A DNA stretch of 64,000 bases from Hippasteria phrygiana (Eukaryota > Echinodermata > Asteroidea > Valvatida > Goniasteridae). The stretch spans positions 1,240,001-1,304,000 of the forward strand of contig JAZGUH010000323.1 of assembly GCA_037893225.1 (NCBI GenBank), written 5' to 3'. The translations under genes and the position numbers were made by a program. Every line of letters starts with the position of its first letter. The stretch's first letter is position 1. This document shows positions 53,601 to 64,000 of the stretch, piece by piece. A model generated the notes under the pieces. That model was given only the letters and a program-made list of their open reading frames with translations. It was not told where the DNA came from and ran no database searches.

Positions 53601-55476
53601 CTTTACTCATTCATAATTGCATGAAATATCAACCAAATGCAGTAATTTTGACATGTATGTATAGCTTAGATCTGGCGCTACATGTTGCAATCATCGGCGG
53701 CTTCCTAGAGTTAAAACTTGTGGAGAAAATTCAAACCTCGCAATGTTTATTTTCTTTCCGGCCAACATCTGTGTACATATTACCGTCTATTTATTGCTCC
53801 ATGCATGTCAAATTCCCTGGGGTATGGACTTGCTTTATTCATTCATAATTGCATGAAATATCAACCAAAATGCAGTAATTTTGACATGTATGGATAGCTT
53901 AGATCTGGCGCTACATGTTGCAATCATCGGCGGCTTCTTAGAGTTCAAACTTGTGGAGAAAATTCAAACCTCGCAATGTTTATTTTCTTTCCGGCCAACA
54001 TCTGTGTGCATATTACCTTCTATTTATTGCTCCATGCCTGTCAAATTCCCTGGGGTATGACTTGCTTTACTCATTCATAATTGCATGAAATATCAATCAA
54101 ATACAGTAATTTTGACATGTATGGATAGCTTAGATTTGGCGCTACATGTTGCAATTATCGGCGGCTTCTTAGAGTTAACACTTGTGGAGAAAATTCAAAC
54201 CTCGCAATGTTTATTTTCTTTCCGGCCAACATCTGTGTACATATTACCGTCTATTTATTGCTCCATGCATGTCAAATTCCCTGGGGTATGGACTCGCTTT
54301 ACTCATTCATAATTGCATGAAATATCAACCAAATGCAGTAATTTTGACATGTATGTATAGCTTAGATCTGGCGCTACATGTTGCAATCATCGGCGGCTTC
54401 TTAGAGTTCAAACTTGTGGAGAAAATTCAAACCTCGCAATGTTTATTTTCTTTCCGGCCAACATCTGTGTGCATATTACCTTCTATTTATTGCTCCATGC
54501 CTGTCAAATTCCCTGGGGTATGGACTTGCTTTACTCATTCATAATTGCATGAAATATCAACCAAATGCAGTAATTTTGACATGTATGGATAGCGTAGATC
54601 TGGCGCTACATGTTGCAATCATCGGCGGCTTCTTAGAGTTCAAACTTGTGGAGAAAATTCAAACCTCGCCATGTTTATTTTCTTTCCGGCCAACATCTGT
54701 GTACATATTACCGTCTATTTATTGCTCCATGCATGTCAAATTCCCTGGGGTATGGACTTGCTTTACTCATTCATAATTGCATGAAATATCAATCAAATAC
54801 AGTAATTTTGACATGTATGGATAGCTTAGATTTGGCGCTACATGTTGCAATTATCGGCGGCTTCTTAGAGTTAACACTTGTGGAGAAAATTCAAACCTCG
54901 CAATGTTTATTTTCTTTCCGGCCAACATCTGTGTACATATTACCGTCTATTTATTGCTCCATGCATGTCAAATTCCCTGGGGTATGGACTCGCTTTACTC
55001 ATTCATAATTGCATGAAATATCAACCAAATGCAGTAATTTTGACATGTATGTATAGCTTAGATCTGGCGCTACATGTTGCAATCATCGGCGGCTTCTTAG
55101 AGTTCAAACTTGTGGAGAAAATTCAAACCTCGCAATGTTTATTTTCTTTCCGGCCAACATCTGTGTGCATATTACCTTCTATTTATTGCTCCATGCCTGT
55201 CAAATTCCCTGGGGTATGGACTTGCTTTACTCATTCATAATTGCATGAAATATCAACCAAATGCAGTAATTTTGACATGTATGGATAGCGTAGATCTGGC
55301 GCTACATGTTGCAATCATCGGCGGCTTCTTAGAGTTCAAACTTGTGGAGAAAATTCAAACCTCGCCATGTTTATTTTCTTTCCGGCCAACATCTGTGTAC
55401 ATATTACCGTCTATTTATTGCTCCATGCATGTCAAATTCCCTGGGGTATGGACTTGCTTTACTCATTCATAATTGC
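50606..55476 (+). repeat. 21-monomer block, copy 2 (4,871 bp)
   Basis: This is the tandem partner of 45736-50605 with the same 21 classes in the same order. The differences I noticed are three: 52337 (a to t), 53522 (c to t) and one extra a within the run at 53867-53870. The extra a explains the one-base difference in length. So few differences over 4.9 kb imply a very recent duplication. Confidence 0.87.
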
Positions 55477-57331
55477 ATGAAATATCAACCAAATGCAGTA
55501 ATTTTGACATGTATGTATAGCTTAGATCTGGCGCTACATGTTGCAATCATCGGCGGCTTCCTAGAGTTAAAACTTGTGGAGAAAATTCAAACCTCGCAAT
55601 GTTTATTTTCTTTCCGGCCAACATCTGTGTACATATTACCGTCTATTTATTGCTCCATGCATGTCAAATTCCCTGGGGTATGGACTTGCTTTATTCATTC
55701 ATAATTGCATGAAATATCAACCAAATGCAGTAATTTTGACATGTATGGATAGCTTAGATCTGGCGCTACATGTTGCAATCATCGGCGGCTTCTTAGAGTT
55801 CAAACTTGTGGAGAAAATTCAAACCTCGCAATGTTTATTTTCTTTCCGGCCAACATCTGTGTGCATATTACCTTCTATTTATTGCTCCATGCCTGTCAAA
55901 TTCCCTGGGGTATGGACTTGCTTTACTCATTCATAATTGCATGAAATATCAACCAAATGCAGTAATTTTGACATGTATGGATAGCGTAGATCTGGCGCTA
56001 CATGTTGCAATCATCGGCGGCTTCTTAGAGTTCAAACTTGTGGAGAAAATTCAAACCTCGCCATGTTTATTTTCTTTCCGGCCAACATCTGTGTACATAT
56101 TACCGTCTATTTATTGCTCCATGCATGTCAAATTCCCTGGGGTATGGACTTGCTTTACTCATTCATAATTGCATGAAATATCAACCAAATGCAGTAATTT
56201 TGACATGTATGTATAGCTTAGATCTGGCGCTACATGTTGCAATCATCGGCGGCTTCCTAGAGTTAAAACTTGTGGAGAAAATTCAAACCTCGCAATGTTT
56301 ATTTTCTTTCCGGCCAACATCTGTGTACATATTACCGTCTATTTATTGCTCCATGCATGTCAAATTCCCTGGGGTATGGACTTGCTTTATTCATTCATAA
56401 TTGCATGAAATATCAACCAAATGCAGTAATTTTGACATGTATGGATAGCTTAGATCTGGCGCTACATGTTGCAATCATCGGCGGCTTCTTAGAGTTCAAA
56501 CTTGTGGAGAAAATTCAAACCTCGCAATGTTTATTTTCTTTCCGGCCAACATCTGTGTGCATATTACCTTCTATTTATTGCTCCATGCCTGTCAAATTCC
56601 CTGGGGTATGACTTGCTTTACTCATTCATAATTGCATGAAATATCAATCAAATACAGTAATTTTGACATGTATGGATAGCTTAGATTTGGCGCTACATGT
56701 TGCAATTATCGGCGGCTTCTTAGAGTTAACACTTGTGGAGAAAATTCAAACCTCGCAATGTTTATTTTCTTTCCGGCCAACATCTGTGTACATATTACCG
56801 TCTATTTATTGCTCCATGCATGTCAAATTCCCTGGGGTATGGACTCGCTTTACTCATTCATAATTGCATGAAATATCAACCAAATGCAGTAATTTTGACA
56901 TGTATGTATAGCTTAGATCTGGCGCTACATGTTGCAATCATCGGCGGCTTCTTAGAGTTCAAACTTGTGGAGAAAATTCAAACCTCGCCATGTTTATTTT
57001 CTTTCCGGCCAACATCTGTGTGCATATTACCTTCTATTTATTGCTCCATGCCTGTCAAATTCCCTGGGGTATGGACTTGCTTTACTCATTCATAATTGCA
57101 TGAAATATCAACCAAATGCAGTAATTTTGACATGTATGGATAGCGTAGATCTGGCGCTACATGTTGCAATCATCGGCGGCTTCTTAGAGTTCAAACTTGT
57201 GGAGAAAATTCAAACCTCGCCATGTTTATTTTCTTTCCGGCCAACATCTGTGTACATATTACCGTCTATTTATTGCTCCATGCATGTCAAATTCCCTGGG
57301 GTATGGACTTGCTTTACTCATTCATAATTGC
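55477..57331 (+). repeat. Right-domain run I G V I G- S F V (8 monomers)
   Basis: This is an ordinary run of right-domain classes, 8 x 232 minus one base. The F monomer at 56868 has 122c, otherwise a mark of V, P and D monomers, within an F context, so it is a small patch exchange or a point change. Confidence 0.8.
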
Positions 57332-58490
57332 ATGAAATATCAACCAAATGCAGTAATTTTGACATGTATGTATAGCTTAGATCTGGCGCTACATGTTGCA
57401 ATCATCGGCGGCTTCCTAGAGTTAAAACTTGTGGAGAAAATTCAAACCTCGCAATGTTTATTTTCTTTCCGGCCAACATCTGTGTACATATTACCTTCTA
57501 TTTATTGCTCCATACATGTCAAATTCCCTGGGGTATGGACTTGCTTTATTCATTCATAATTGCATGAAATATCAACCAAATGCAGTAATTTTGACATGTA
57601 TGGATAGCTTAGATCTGGCGCTACATGTTGCAATCATCGGCGGCTTCCTAGAGTTAAAACTTGTGGAGAAAATTCAAACCTCGCCATGTTTATTTTCTTT
57701 CCGGCCAACATCTGTGTACATATTACCTTCTATTTATTGCTCCATGCCTGTCAAATTCCCTGGAGTATGACTTGCTTTACTCATTCATAATTGCATGAAA
57801 TATCAATCAAAAAGAGTAATTTTGACATGTATGGATAGCTTAGATTTGGCGCTACATGTTGCAATTATCGGCGGCTTCTTAGAGTTAACACTTGTGGAGA
57901 AAATTCAAACCTCGCAATGTTTATTTTCTTTCCGGCCAACATCTGTGTACATATTACCGTCTATTTATTGCTCCATGCATGTCAAATTCCCTGGGGTATG
58001 GACTCGCTTTACTCATTCATAATTGCATGAAATATCAACCAAATGCAGTAATTTTGACATGTATGTATAGCTTAGATCTGGCGCTACATGTTGCAATCAT
58101 CGGCGGCTTCCTAGAGTTAAAACTTGTGGAGAAAATTCAAACCTCGCAATGTTTATTTTCTTTCCGGCCAACATCTGTGTGCATATTACCTTCTATTTAT
58201 TGCTCCATGCCTGTCAAATTCCCTGGGGTATGGACTTGCTTTACTCATTCATAATTGTATGAAATATCAACCAAATGCAGTAATTTTGACATGTATGGAT
58301 AGCGTAGATCTGGCGCTACATGTTGCAATCATCGGCGGCTTCTTAGAGTTCAAACTTGTGGAGAAAATTCAAACCTCGCCATGTTTATTTTCTTTCCGGC
58401 CAACATCTGTGTACATATTACCGTCTATTTATTGCTCCATGCATGTCAAATTCCCTGGGGTATGGACTTGCTTTACTCATTCATAATTGC
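57100..58490 (+). repeat. Marker block V I' D- SK C V, right copy
   Basis: This is the partner of 38084-39474, 19,016 bp downstream. The D- monomer here (57564) differs at monomer positions 93 (a instead of c) and 185 (c instead of a). A further single-copy change lies at 58258 (c to t). Confidence 0.85.
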
Positions 58491-58663
58491 ATGAAATATC
58501 AACCAAATGCAGTAATTTTGACATGTATGTATAGCTTAGATCTGGCGCTACATGTTGCAATCATCGGCGGCTTCCAACATCTGTGTGCATATTACCTTCT
58601 ATTTATTGCTCCATGCCTGTCAAATTCCCTGGGGTATGACTTGCTTTACTCATTCATAATTGC
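58491..58663 (+). repeat. Truncated 173-bp monomer with 58-bp internal deletion
   Basis: The monomer runs normally to ggcggcttcc and then jumps to aacatctgtg, skipping 58 bp (monomer positions about 86-143). Both edges share cc, a two-base microhomology. The head is I-like (40t), and the tail is G-like with 155g, 185c and the one-G loss. The event therefore also joined I to G and removed about 290 bp in all. It is the only out-of-register change seen in the window. Confidence 0.93.
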
Positions 58664-61600
58664 ATGAAATATCAATCAAATACAGTAATTTTGACATGTA
58701 TGGATAGCTTAGATTTGGCGCTACATGTTGCAATTATCGGCGGCTTCTTAGAGTTAACACTTGTGGAGAAAATTCAAACCTCGCAATGTTTATTTTCTTT
58801 CCGGCCAACATCTGTGTACATATTACCGTCTATTTATTGCTCCATGCATGTCAAATTCCCTGGGGTATGGACTCGCTTTACTCATTCATAATTGCATGAA
58901 ATATCAACCAAATGCAGTAATTTTGACATGTATGTATAGCTTAGATCTGGCGCTACATGTTGCAATCATCGGCGGCTTCTTAGAGTTCAAACTTGTGGAG
59001 AAAATTCAAACCTCGCAATGTTTATTTTCTTTCCGGCCAACATCTGTGTGCATATTACCTTCTATTTATTGCTCCATGCCTGTCAAATTCCCTGGGGTAT
59101 GGACTTGCTTTACTCATTCATAATTGCATGAAATATCAACCAAATGCAGTAATTTTGACATGTATGGATAGCGTAGATCTGGCGCTACATGTTGCAATCA
59201 TCGGCGGCTTCTTAGAGTTCAAACTTGTGGAGAAAATTCAAACCTCGCAATGTTTATTTTCTTTCCGGCCAACATCTGTGTGCATATTACCTTCTATTTA
59301 TTGCTCCATGCCTGTCAAATTCCCTGGGGTATGGACTCGCTTTACTCATTCATAATTGCATGAAATATCAACCAAATGCAGTAATTTTGACATGTATGTA
59401 TAGCTTAGATCTGGCGCTACATGTTGCAATCATCGGCGGCTTCTTAGAGTTCAAACTTGTGGAGAAAATTCAAACCTCGCAATGTTTATTTTCTTTCCGG
59501 CCAACATCTGTGTACATATTACCGTCTATTTATTGCTCCATGCATGTCAAATTCCCTGGGGTATGGACTTGCTTTATTCATTCATAATTGCATGAAATAT
59601 CAACCAAATGCAGTAATTTTGACATGTATGGATAGCTTAGATCTGGCGCTACATGTTGCAATCATCGGCGGCTTCTTAGAGTTCAAACTTGTGGAGAAAA
59701 TTCAAACCTCGCAATGTTTATTTTCTTTCCGGCCAACATCTGTGTGCATATTACCTTCTATTTATTGCTCCATGCCTGTCAAATTCCCAGGGGTATGGAC
59801 TTGCTTTACTCATTCATAATTGCATGAAATATCAACCAAATGCAGTAATTTTGACATGTATGGATAGCGTAGATCTGGCGCTACATGTTGCAATCATCGG
59901 CGGCTTCTTAGAGTTCAAACTTGTGGAGAAAATTCAAACCTCGCCATGTTTATTTTCTTTCCGGCCAACATCTGTGTACATATTACCGTCTATTTATTGC
60001 TCCATGCATGTCAAATTCCCTGGGGTATGGACTTGCTTTACTCATTCATAATTGCATGAAATATCAACCAAATGCAGTAATTTTGACATGTATGTATAGC
60101 TTAGATCTGGCGCTACATGTTGCAATCATCGGCGGCTTCCTAGAGTTAAAACTTGTGGAGAAAATTCAAACCTCGCAATGTTTATTTTCTTTCCGGCCAA
60201 CATCTGTGTACATATTACCGTCTATTTATTGCTCCATGCATGTCAAATTCCCTGGGGTATGGACTTGCTTTATTCATTCATAATTGCATGAAATATCAAC
60301 CAAATGCAGTAATTTTGACATGTATGGATAGCTTAGATCTGGCGCTACATGTTGCAATCATCGGCGGCTTCTTAGAGTTCAAACTTGTGGAGAAAATTCA
60401 AACCTCGCAATGTTTATTTTCTTTCCGGCCAACATCTGTGTGCATATTACCTTCTATTTATTGCTCCATGCCTGTCAAATTCCCTGGGGTATGACTTGCT
60501 TTACTCATTCATAATTGCATGAAATATCAATCAAATACAGTAATTTTGACATGTATGGATAGCTTAGATTTGGCGCTACATGTTGCAATTATCGGCGGCT
60601 TCTTAGAGTTAACACTTGTGGAGAAAATTCAAACCTCGCCATGTTTATTTTCTTTCCGGCCAACATCTGTGTGCATATTACCTTCTATTTATTGCTCCAT
60701 GCCTGTCAAATTCCCTGGGGTATGACTTGCTTTACTCATTCATAATTGCATGAAATATCAATCAAATACAGTAATTTTGACATGTATGGATAGCTTAGAT
60801 TTGGCGCTACATGTTGCAATCATCGGCGGCTTCTTAGAGTTCAAACTTGTGGAGAAAATTCAAACCTCGCAATGTTTATTTTCTTTCCGGCCAACATCTG
60901 TGTGCATATTACCTTCTATTTATTGCTCCATGCCTGTCAAATTCCCTGGGGTATGGACTTGCTTTACTCATTCATAATTGCATGAAATATCAACCAAATG
61001 CAGTAATTTTGACATGTATGGATAGCGTAGATCTGGCGCTACATGTTGCAATCATCGGCGGCTTCTTAGAGTTCAAACTTGTGGAGAAAATTCAAACCTC
61101 GCCATGTTTATTTTCTTTCCGGCCAACATCTGTGTACATATTACCGTCTATTTATTGCTCCATGCATGTCAAATTCCCTGGGGTATGGACTTGCTTTACT
61201 CATTCATAATTGCATGAAATATCAACCAAATGCAGTAATTTTGACATGTATGTATAGCTTAGATCTGGCGCTACATGTTGCAATCATCGGCGGCTTCCTA
61301 GAGTTAAAACTTGTGGAGAAAATTCAAACCTCGCAATGTTTATTTTCTTTCCGGCCAACATCTGTGTACATATTACCGTCTATTTATTGCTCCATGCATG
61401 TCAAATTCCCTGGGGTATGGACTTGCTTTATTCATTCATAATTGCATGAAATATCAACCAAATGCAGTAATTTTGACATGTATGGATAGCTTAGATCTGG
61501 CGCTACATGTTGCAATCATCGGCGGCTTCTTAGAGTTCAAACTTGTGGAGAAAATTCAAACCTCGCAATGTTTATTTTCTTTCCGGCCAACATCTGTGTG

Positions 61601-63995
61601 CATATTACCTTCTATTTATTGCTCCATGCCTGTCAAATTCCCTGGGGTATGACTTGCTTTACTCATTCATAATTGCATGAAATATCAATCAAATACAGTA
61701 ATTTTGACATGTATGGATAGCTTAGATTTGGCGCTACATGTTGCAATTATCGGCGGCTTCTTAGAGTTAACACTTGTGGAGAAAATTCAAACCTCGCAAT
61801 GTTTATTTTCTTTCCGGCCACCATCTGTGTACATATTACCGTCTATTTATTGCTCCATGCATGTCAAATTCCCTGGGGTATGGACTTGCTTTACTCATTC
61901 ATAATTGCATGAAATATCAACCAAATGCAGTAATTTTGACATGTATGTATAGCTTAGATCTGGCGCTACATGTTGCAATCATCGGCGGCTTCCTAGAGTT
62001 AAAACTTGTGGAGAAAATTCAAACCTCGCAATGTTTATTTTCTTTCCGGCCAACATCTGTGTGCATATTACCTTCTATTTATTGCTCCATGCCTGTCAAA
62101 TTCCCTGGGGTATGGACTTGCTTTACTCATTCATAATTGCATGAAATATCAACCAAATGCAGTAATTTTGACATGTATGTATAGCTTAGATCTGGCGCTA
62201 CATGTTGCAATCATCGGCGGCTTCCTAGAGTTAAAACTTGTGGAGAAAATTCAAACCTCGCAATGTTTATTTTCTTTCCGGCCAACATCTGTGTACATAT
62301 TACCGTCTATTTATTGCTCCATGCATGTCAAATTCCCTGGGGTATGGACTTGCTTTATTCATTCATAATTGCATGAAATATCAACCAAATGCAGTAATTT
62401 TGACATGTATGGATAGCTTAGATCTGGCGCTACATGTTGCAATCATCGGCGGCTTCTTAGAGTTCAAACTTGTGGAGAAAATTCAAACCTCGCAATGTTT
62501 ATTTTCTTTCCGGCCAACATCTGTGTGCATATTACCTTCTATTTATTGCTCCATGCCTGTCAAATTCCCTGGGGTATGACTTGCTTTACTCATTCATAAT
62601 TGCATGAAATATCAATCAAATACAGTAATTTTGACATGTATGGATAGCTTAGATTTGGCGCTACATGTTGCAATTATCGGCGGCTTCTTAGAGTTAACAC
62701 TTGTGGAGAAAATTCAAACCTCGCAATGTTTATTTTCTTTCCGGCCAACATCTGTGTACATATTACCGTCTATTTATTGCTCCATGCATGTCAAATTCCC
62801 TGGGGTATGGACTCGCTTTACTCATTCATAATTGCATGAAATATCAACCAAATGCAGTAATTTTGACATGTATGTATAGCTTAGATCTGGCGCTACATGT
62901 TGCAATCATCGGCGGCTTCTTAGAGTTCAAACTTGTGGAGAAAATTCAAACCTCGCAATGTTTATTTTCTTTCCGGCCAACATCTGTGTGCATATTACCT
63001 TCTATTTATTGCTCCATGCCTGTCAAATTCCCTGGGGTATGGACTTGCTTTACTCATTCATAATTGCATGAAATATCAACCAAATGCAGTAATTTTGACA
63101 TGTATGGATAGCGTAGATCTGGCGCTACATGTTGCAATCATCGGCGGCTTCCTAGAGTTAAAACTTGTGGAGAAAATTCAAACCTCGCAATGTTTATTTT
63201 CTTTCCGGCCAACATCTGTGTACATATTACCGTCTATTTATTGCTCCATGCATGTCAAATTCCCTGGGGTATGGACTTGCTTTATTCATTCATAATTGCA
63301 TGAAATATCAACCAAATGCAGTAATTTTGACATGTATGGATAGCTTAGATCTGGCGCTACATGTTGCAATCATCGGCGGCTTCTTAGAGTTCAAACTTGT
63401 GGAGAAAATTCAAACCTCGCAATGTTTATTTTCTTTCCGGCCAACATCTGTGTGCATATTACCTTCTATTTATTGCTCCATACCTGTCAAATTCCCTGGG
63501 GTATGGACTTGCTTTACTCATTCATAATTGCATGAAATATCAACCAAATGCAGTAATTTTGACATGTATGGATAGCGTAGATCTGGCGCTACATGTTGCA
63601 ATCATCGGCGGCTTCTTAGAGTTCAAACTTGTGGAGAAAATTCAAACCTCGCCATGTTTATTTTCTTTCCGGCCAACATCTGTGTACATATTACCGTCTA
63701 TTTATTGCTCCATGCATGTCAAATTCCCTGGGGTATGGACTTGCTTTACTCATTCATAATTGCATGAAATATCAACCAAATGCAGTAATTTTGACATGTA
63801 TGTATAGCTTAGATCTGGCGCTACATGTTGCAATCATCGGCGGCTTCCTAGAGTTAAAACTTGTGGAGAAAATTCAAACCTCGCAATGTTTATTTTCTTT
63901 CCGGCCAACATCTGTGTACATATTACCGTATATTTATTGCTCCATGCATGTCAAATTCCCTGGGGTATGGACTTGCTTTATTCATTCATAATTGC
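58664..63995 (+). repeat. Right-domain run of 23 monomers with several chimeras
   Basis: The order is S F Vg(211c) F/I G V I G- S/G- S/G V I G- S/N C I G- S F V/I G V I. Chimeras stand at 59128 (V head, G-like middle, 211c tail), 59360, 60519 (S head, G tail with G loss), 60750 (S head, G body), 61677 (S head, N-like tail with 145c) and 63068 (V head, I tail). Single-copy changes lie at 59789 (t to a) and 63930 (c to a). Confidence 0.75.
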
Positions 63996-64000
63996 ATGAA
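63996..64000 (+). repeat. Partial satellite monomer at right edge (head only)
   Basis: The five bases atgaa open the next monomer at the expected spacing, so the array continues to the right. Confidence 0.9.

Larger units (their letters stand above)
1..64000 (+). repeat. 232-bp satellite DNA array, head to tail, whole window
   Basis: The same block, starting atgaaatatc and ending cataattgc, recurs every 231-233 bp from position 37 to 63995. This gives 276 monomers, with partial ones at both edges. The lengths reconcile exactly: nineteen 231-bp monomers, five of 233 bp, one of 173 bp and the rest 232 bp. Every monomer has the same orientation and there is no interruption. GC is about 38% and each monomer has about six CpGs. 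Most monomers carry a BglII site (AGATCT, monomer positions 48-53), lost in S-type monomers by a c-to-t change at 52, so BglII should give a 232-bp ladder with higher steps. The period is not a multiple of three, which argues against a repetitive protein gene. Long, homogeneous arrays with higher-order structure are known from eukaryotic heterochromatin. The family and species are not recognised. Confidence 0.98.
45041..64000 (+). repeat. Right-hand satellite domain, S-F-V-I-G family
   Basis: This domain uses mainly five classes, S, F, V, I and G, in overlapping runs such as S F V I G and V I G. The classes N, K, Kc, E, L, X, W, T and ET, so common to the left, are absent in typical form, apart from an N-like tail at 61677. 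The 10a mark, which makes TATAAA in K monomers, does not occur here. The shift in class content and order is sharp and marks a separate higher-order domain of the same array. Confidence 0.85.

Noticed and set aside
45736..55476. Assembly artefact as the explanation of near-identical blocks
   Set aside because: It cannot be excluded from sequence alone. However, the copies differ by single bases and one insertion, which simple duplication by an assembler would not create. I therefore kept them as real features, with long-read checks named.
37..63995. Several hundred overlapping open frames of 66-120 codons on the + strand, possibly a gene family or one repetitive protein
   Set aside because: They are the same satellite monomer read in shifting frames. 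The 120-codon frames begin at ttg codons and cross monomer boundaries. Variation is not biased to silent changes, no domain is recognisable, and no promoter, ribosome binding site or intron pattern supports them.
1..64000. CRISPR array
   Set aside because: The repeat unit is 232 bp with no unique spacers. The whole period is repeated.
1..64000. Prokaryotic or phage sequence
   Set aside because: No genes of any kind in 64 kb, and the long, homogeneous higher-order satellite is typical of eukaryotic heterochromatin.
1..64000. CENP-B box
   Set aside because: I looked for the pattern TTCG....A..CGGG and its complement in the monomer classes and found no match. The monomer has no CGGG.
1..64000. 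Inverted monomers or a change of array orientation
   Set aside because: Monomer starts are spaced by 231-233 bp on the + strand throughout, apart from the one 173-bp monomer. No reverse-oriented copy was seen.
1..64000. Transposable element insertion or telomeric repeat
   Set aside because: The spacing leaves no room for inserted DNA and no short telomere-type repeat is present.
1..64000. A smaller period inside the 232-bp monomer (dimeric origin)
   Set aside because: Short words such as acatgt and gcaat occur twice, but I found no extended similarity between the halves of the monomer.

Overview
This window is one uninterrupted tandem satellite array. It holds 276 head-to-tail monomers of about 232 bp, all on the same strand, from position 37 to 63995. 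A 36-bp monomer tail precedes them and a 5-bp monomer head follows. The array runs off both ends, so its true size exceeds 64 kb. I see no protein-coding gene, RNA gene, transposon, CRISPR array or unique-sequence island. A monomer has about 38% GC. The size, the homogeneity and the higher-order structure point to eukaryotic heterochromatin (centromeric, pericentromeric, subtelomeric or sex-chromosome). I do not recognise the monomer and cannot name a species or clade.

Monomers are numbered here from the A of the recurring atgaaatatc (monomer position 1). About 25 positions vary and define recurrent classes. V: 40g, 46g, 93c, 122c. C: 40t, 93a, 155g, 165t, 185c. Kc: C with 10a. F: C with 85t, 93c. 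K: 10a, 40t, 165t, 218t. E: 20a, 40t, 218t, usually 231t. D: 40g, 93c, 122c, 185a; DA is D with 152c. N: 98c, 145c. L: 40t, 145c, 151t. X: 79c, 95c, 167t. W: 20a, 40g, 160g, one G lost near 206. T: 13t, 19a, 93c, 211c, 221t. ET: W head with T tail. S: 13t, 19a, 52t, 95c, 211c. R: 40t, 93a, 211c. P: 40t, 93a, 122c, 165g. I: 40t, 93a, 165g, 218t. G: 40g, 93c, 155g, 185c, usually with the G loss (written G-).

Layout. Positions 1-2818 are an irregular left part with several changes found nowhere else. Positions 2819-22536 alternate a 10-monomer unit (N C V R F V P K DA E, 2,320 bp) with units built from N Kc V L X W T C V K D E (2,783 bp when complete). Positions 22537-25319 are a hybrid of this family and the right-hand family. 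Positions 25320-36692 are a 13-monomer higher-order repeat of 3,017 bp with shortened copies. Positions 36693-45040 are a transition zone with small duplications. Positions 45041-64000 are a second family built from S, F, V, I and G, including a 21-monomer block of 4.87 kb present twice in tandem.

Many monomers are chimeras whose two halves match two different classes, and monomer length is preserved. They read as footprints of in-register unequal exchange that built, shortened and lengthened the higher-order units. Only one event, at 58491-58663, is out of register. The most interesting content is therefore the record of how a higher-order satellite evolves, not a gene system. All class calls and unit boundaries were made by eye, without alignment software.
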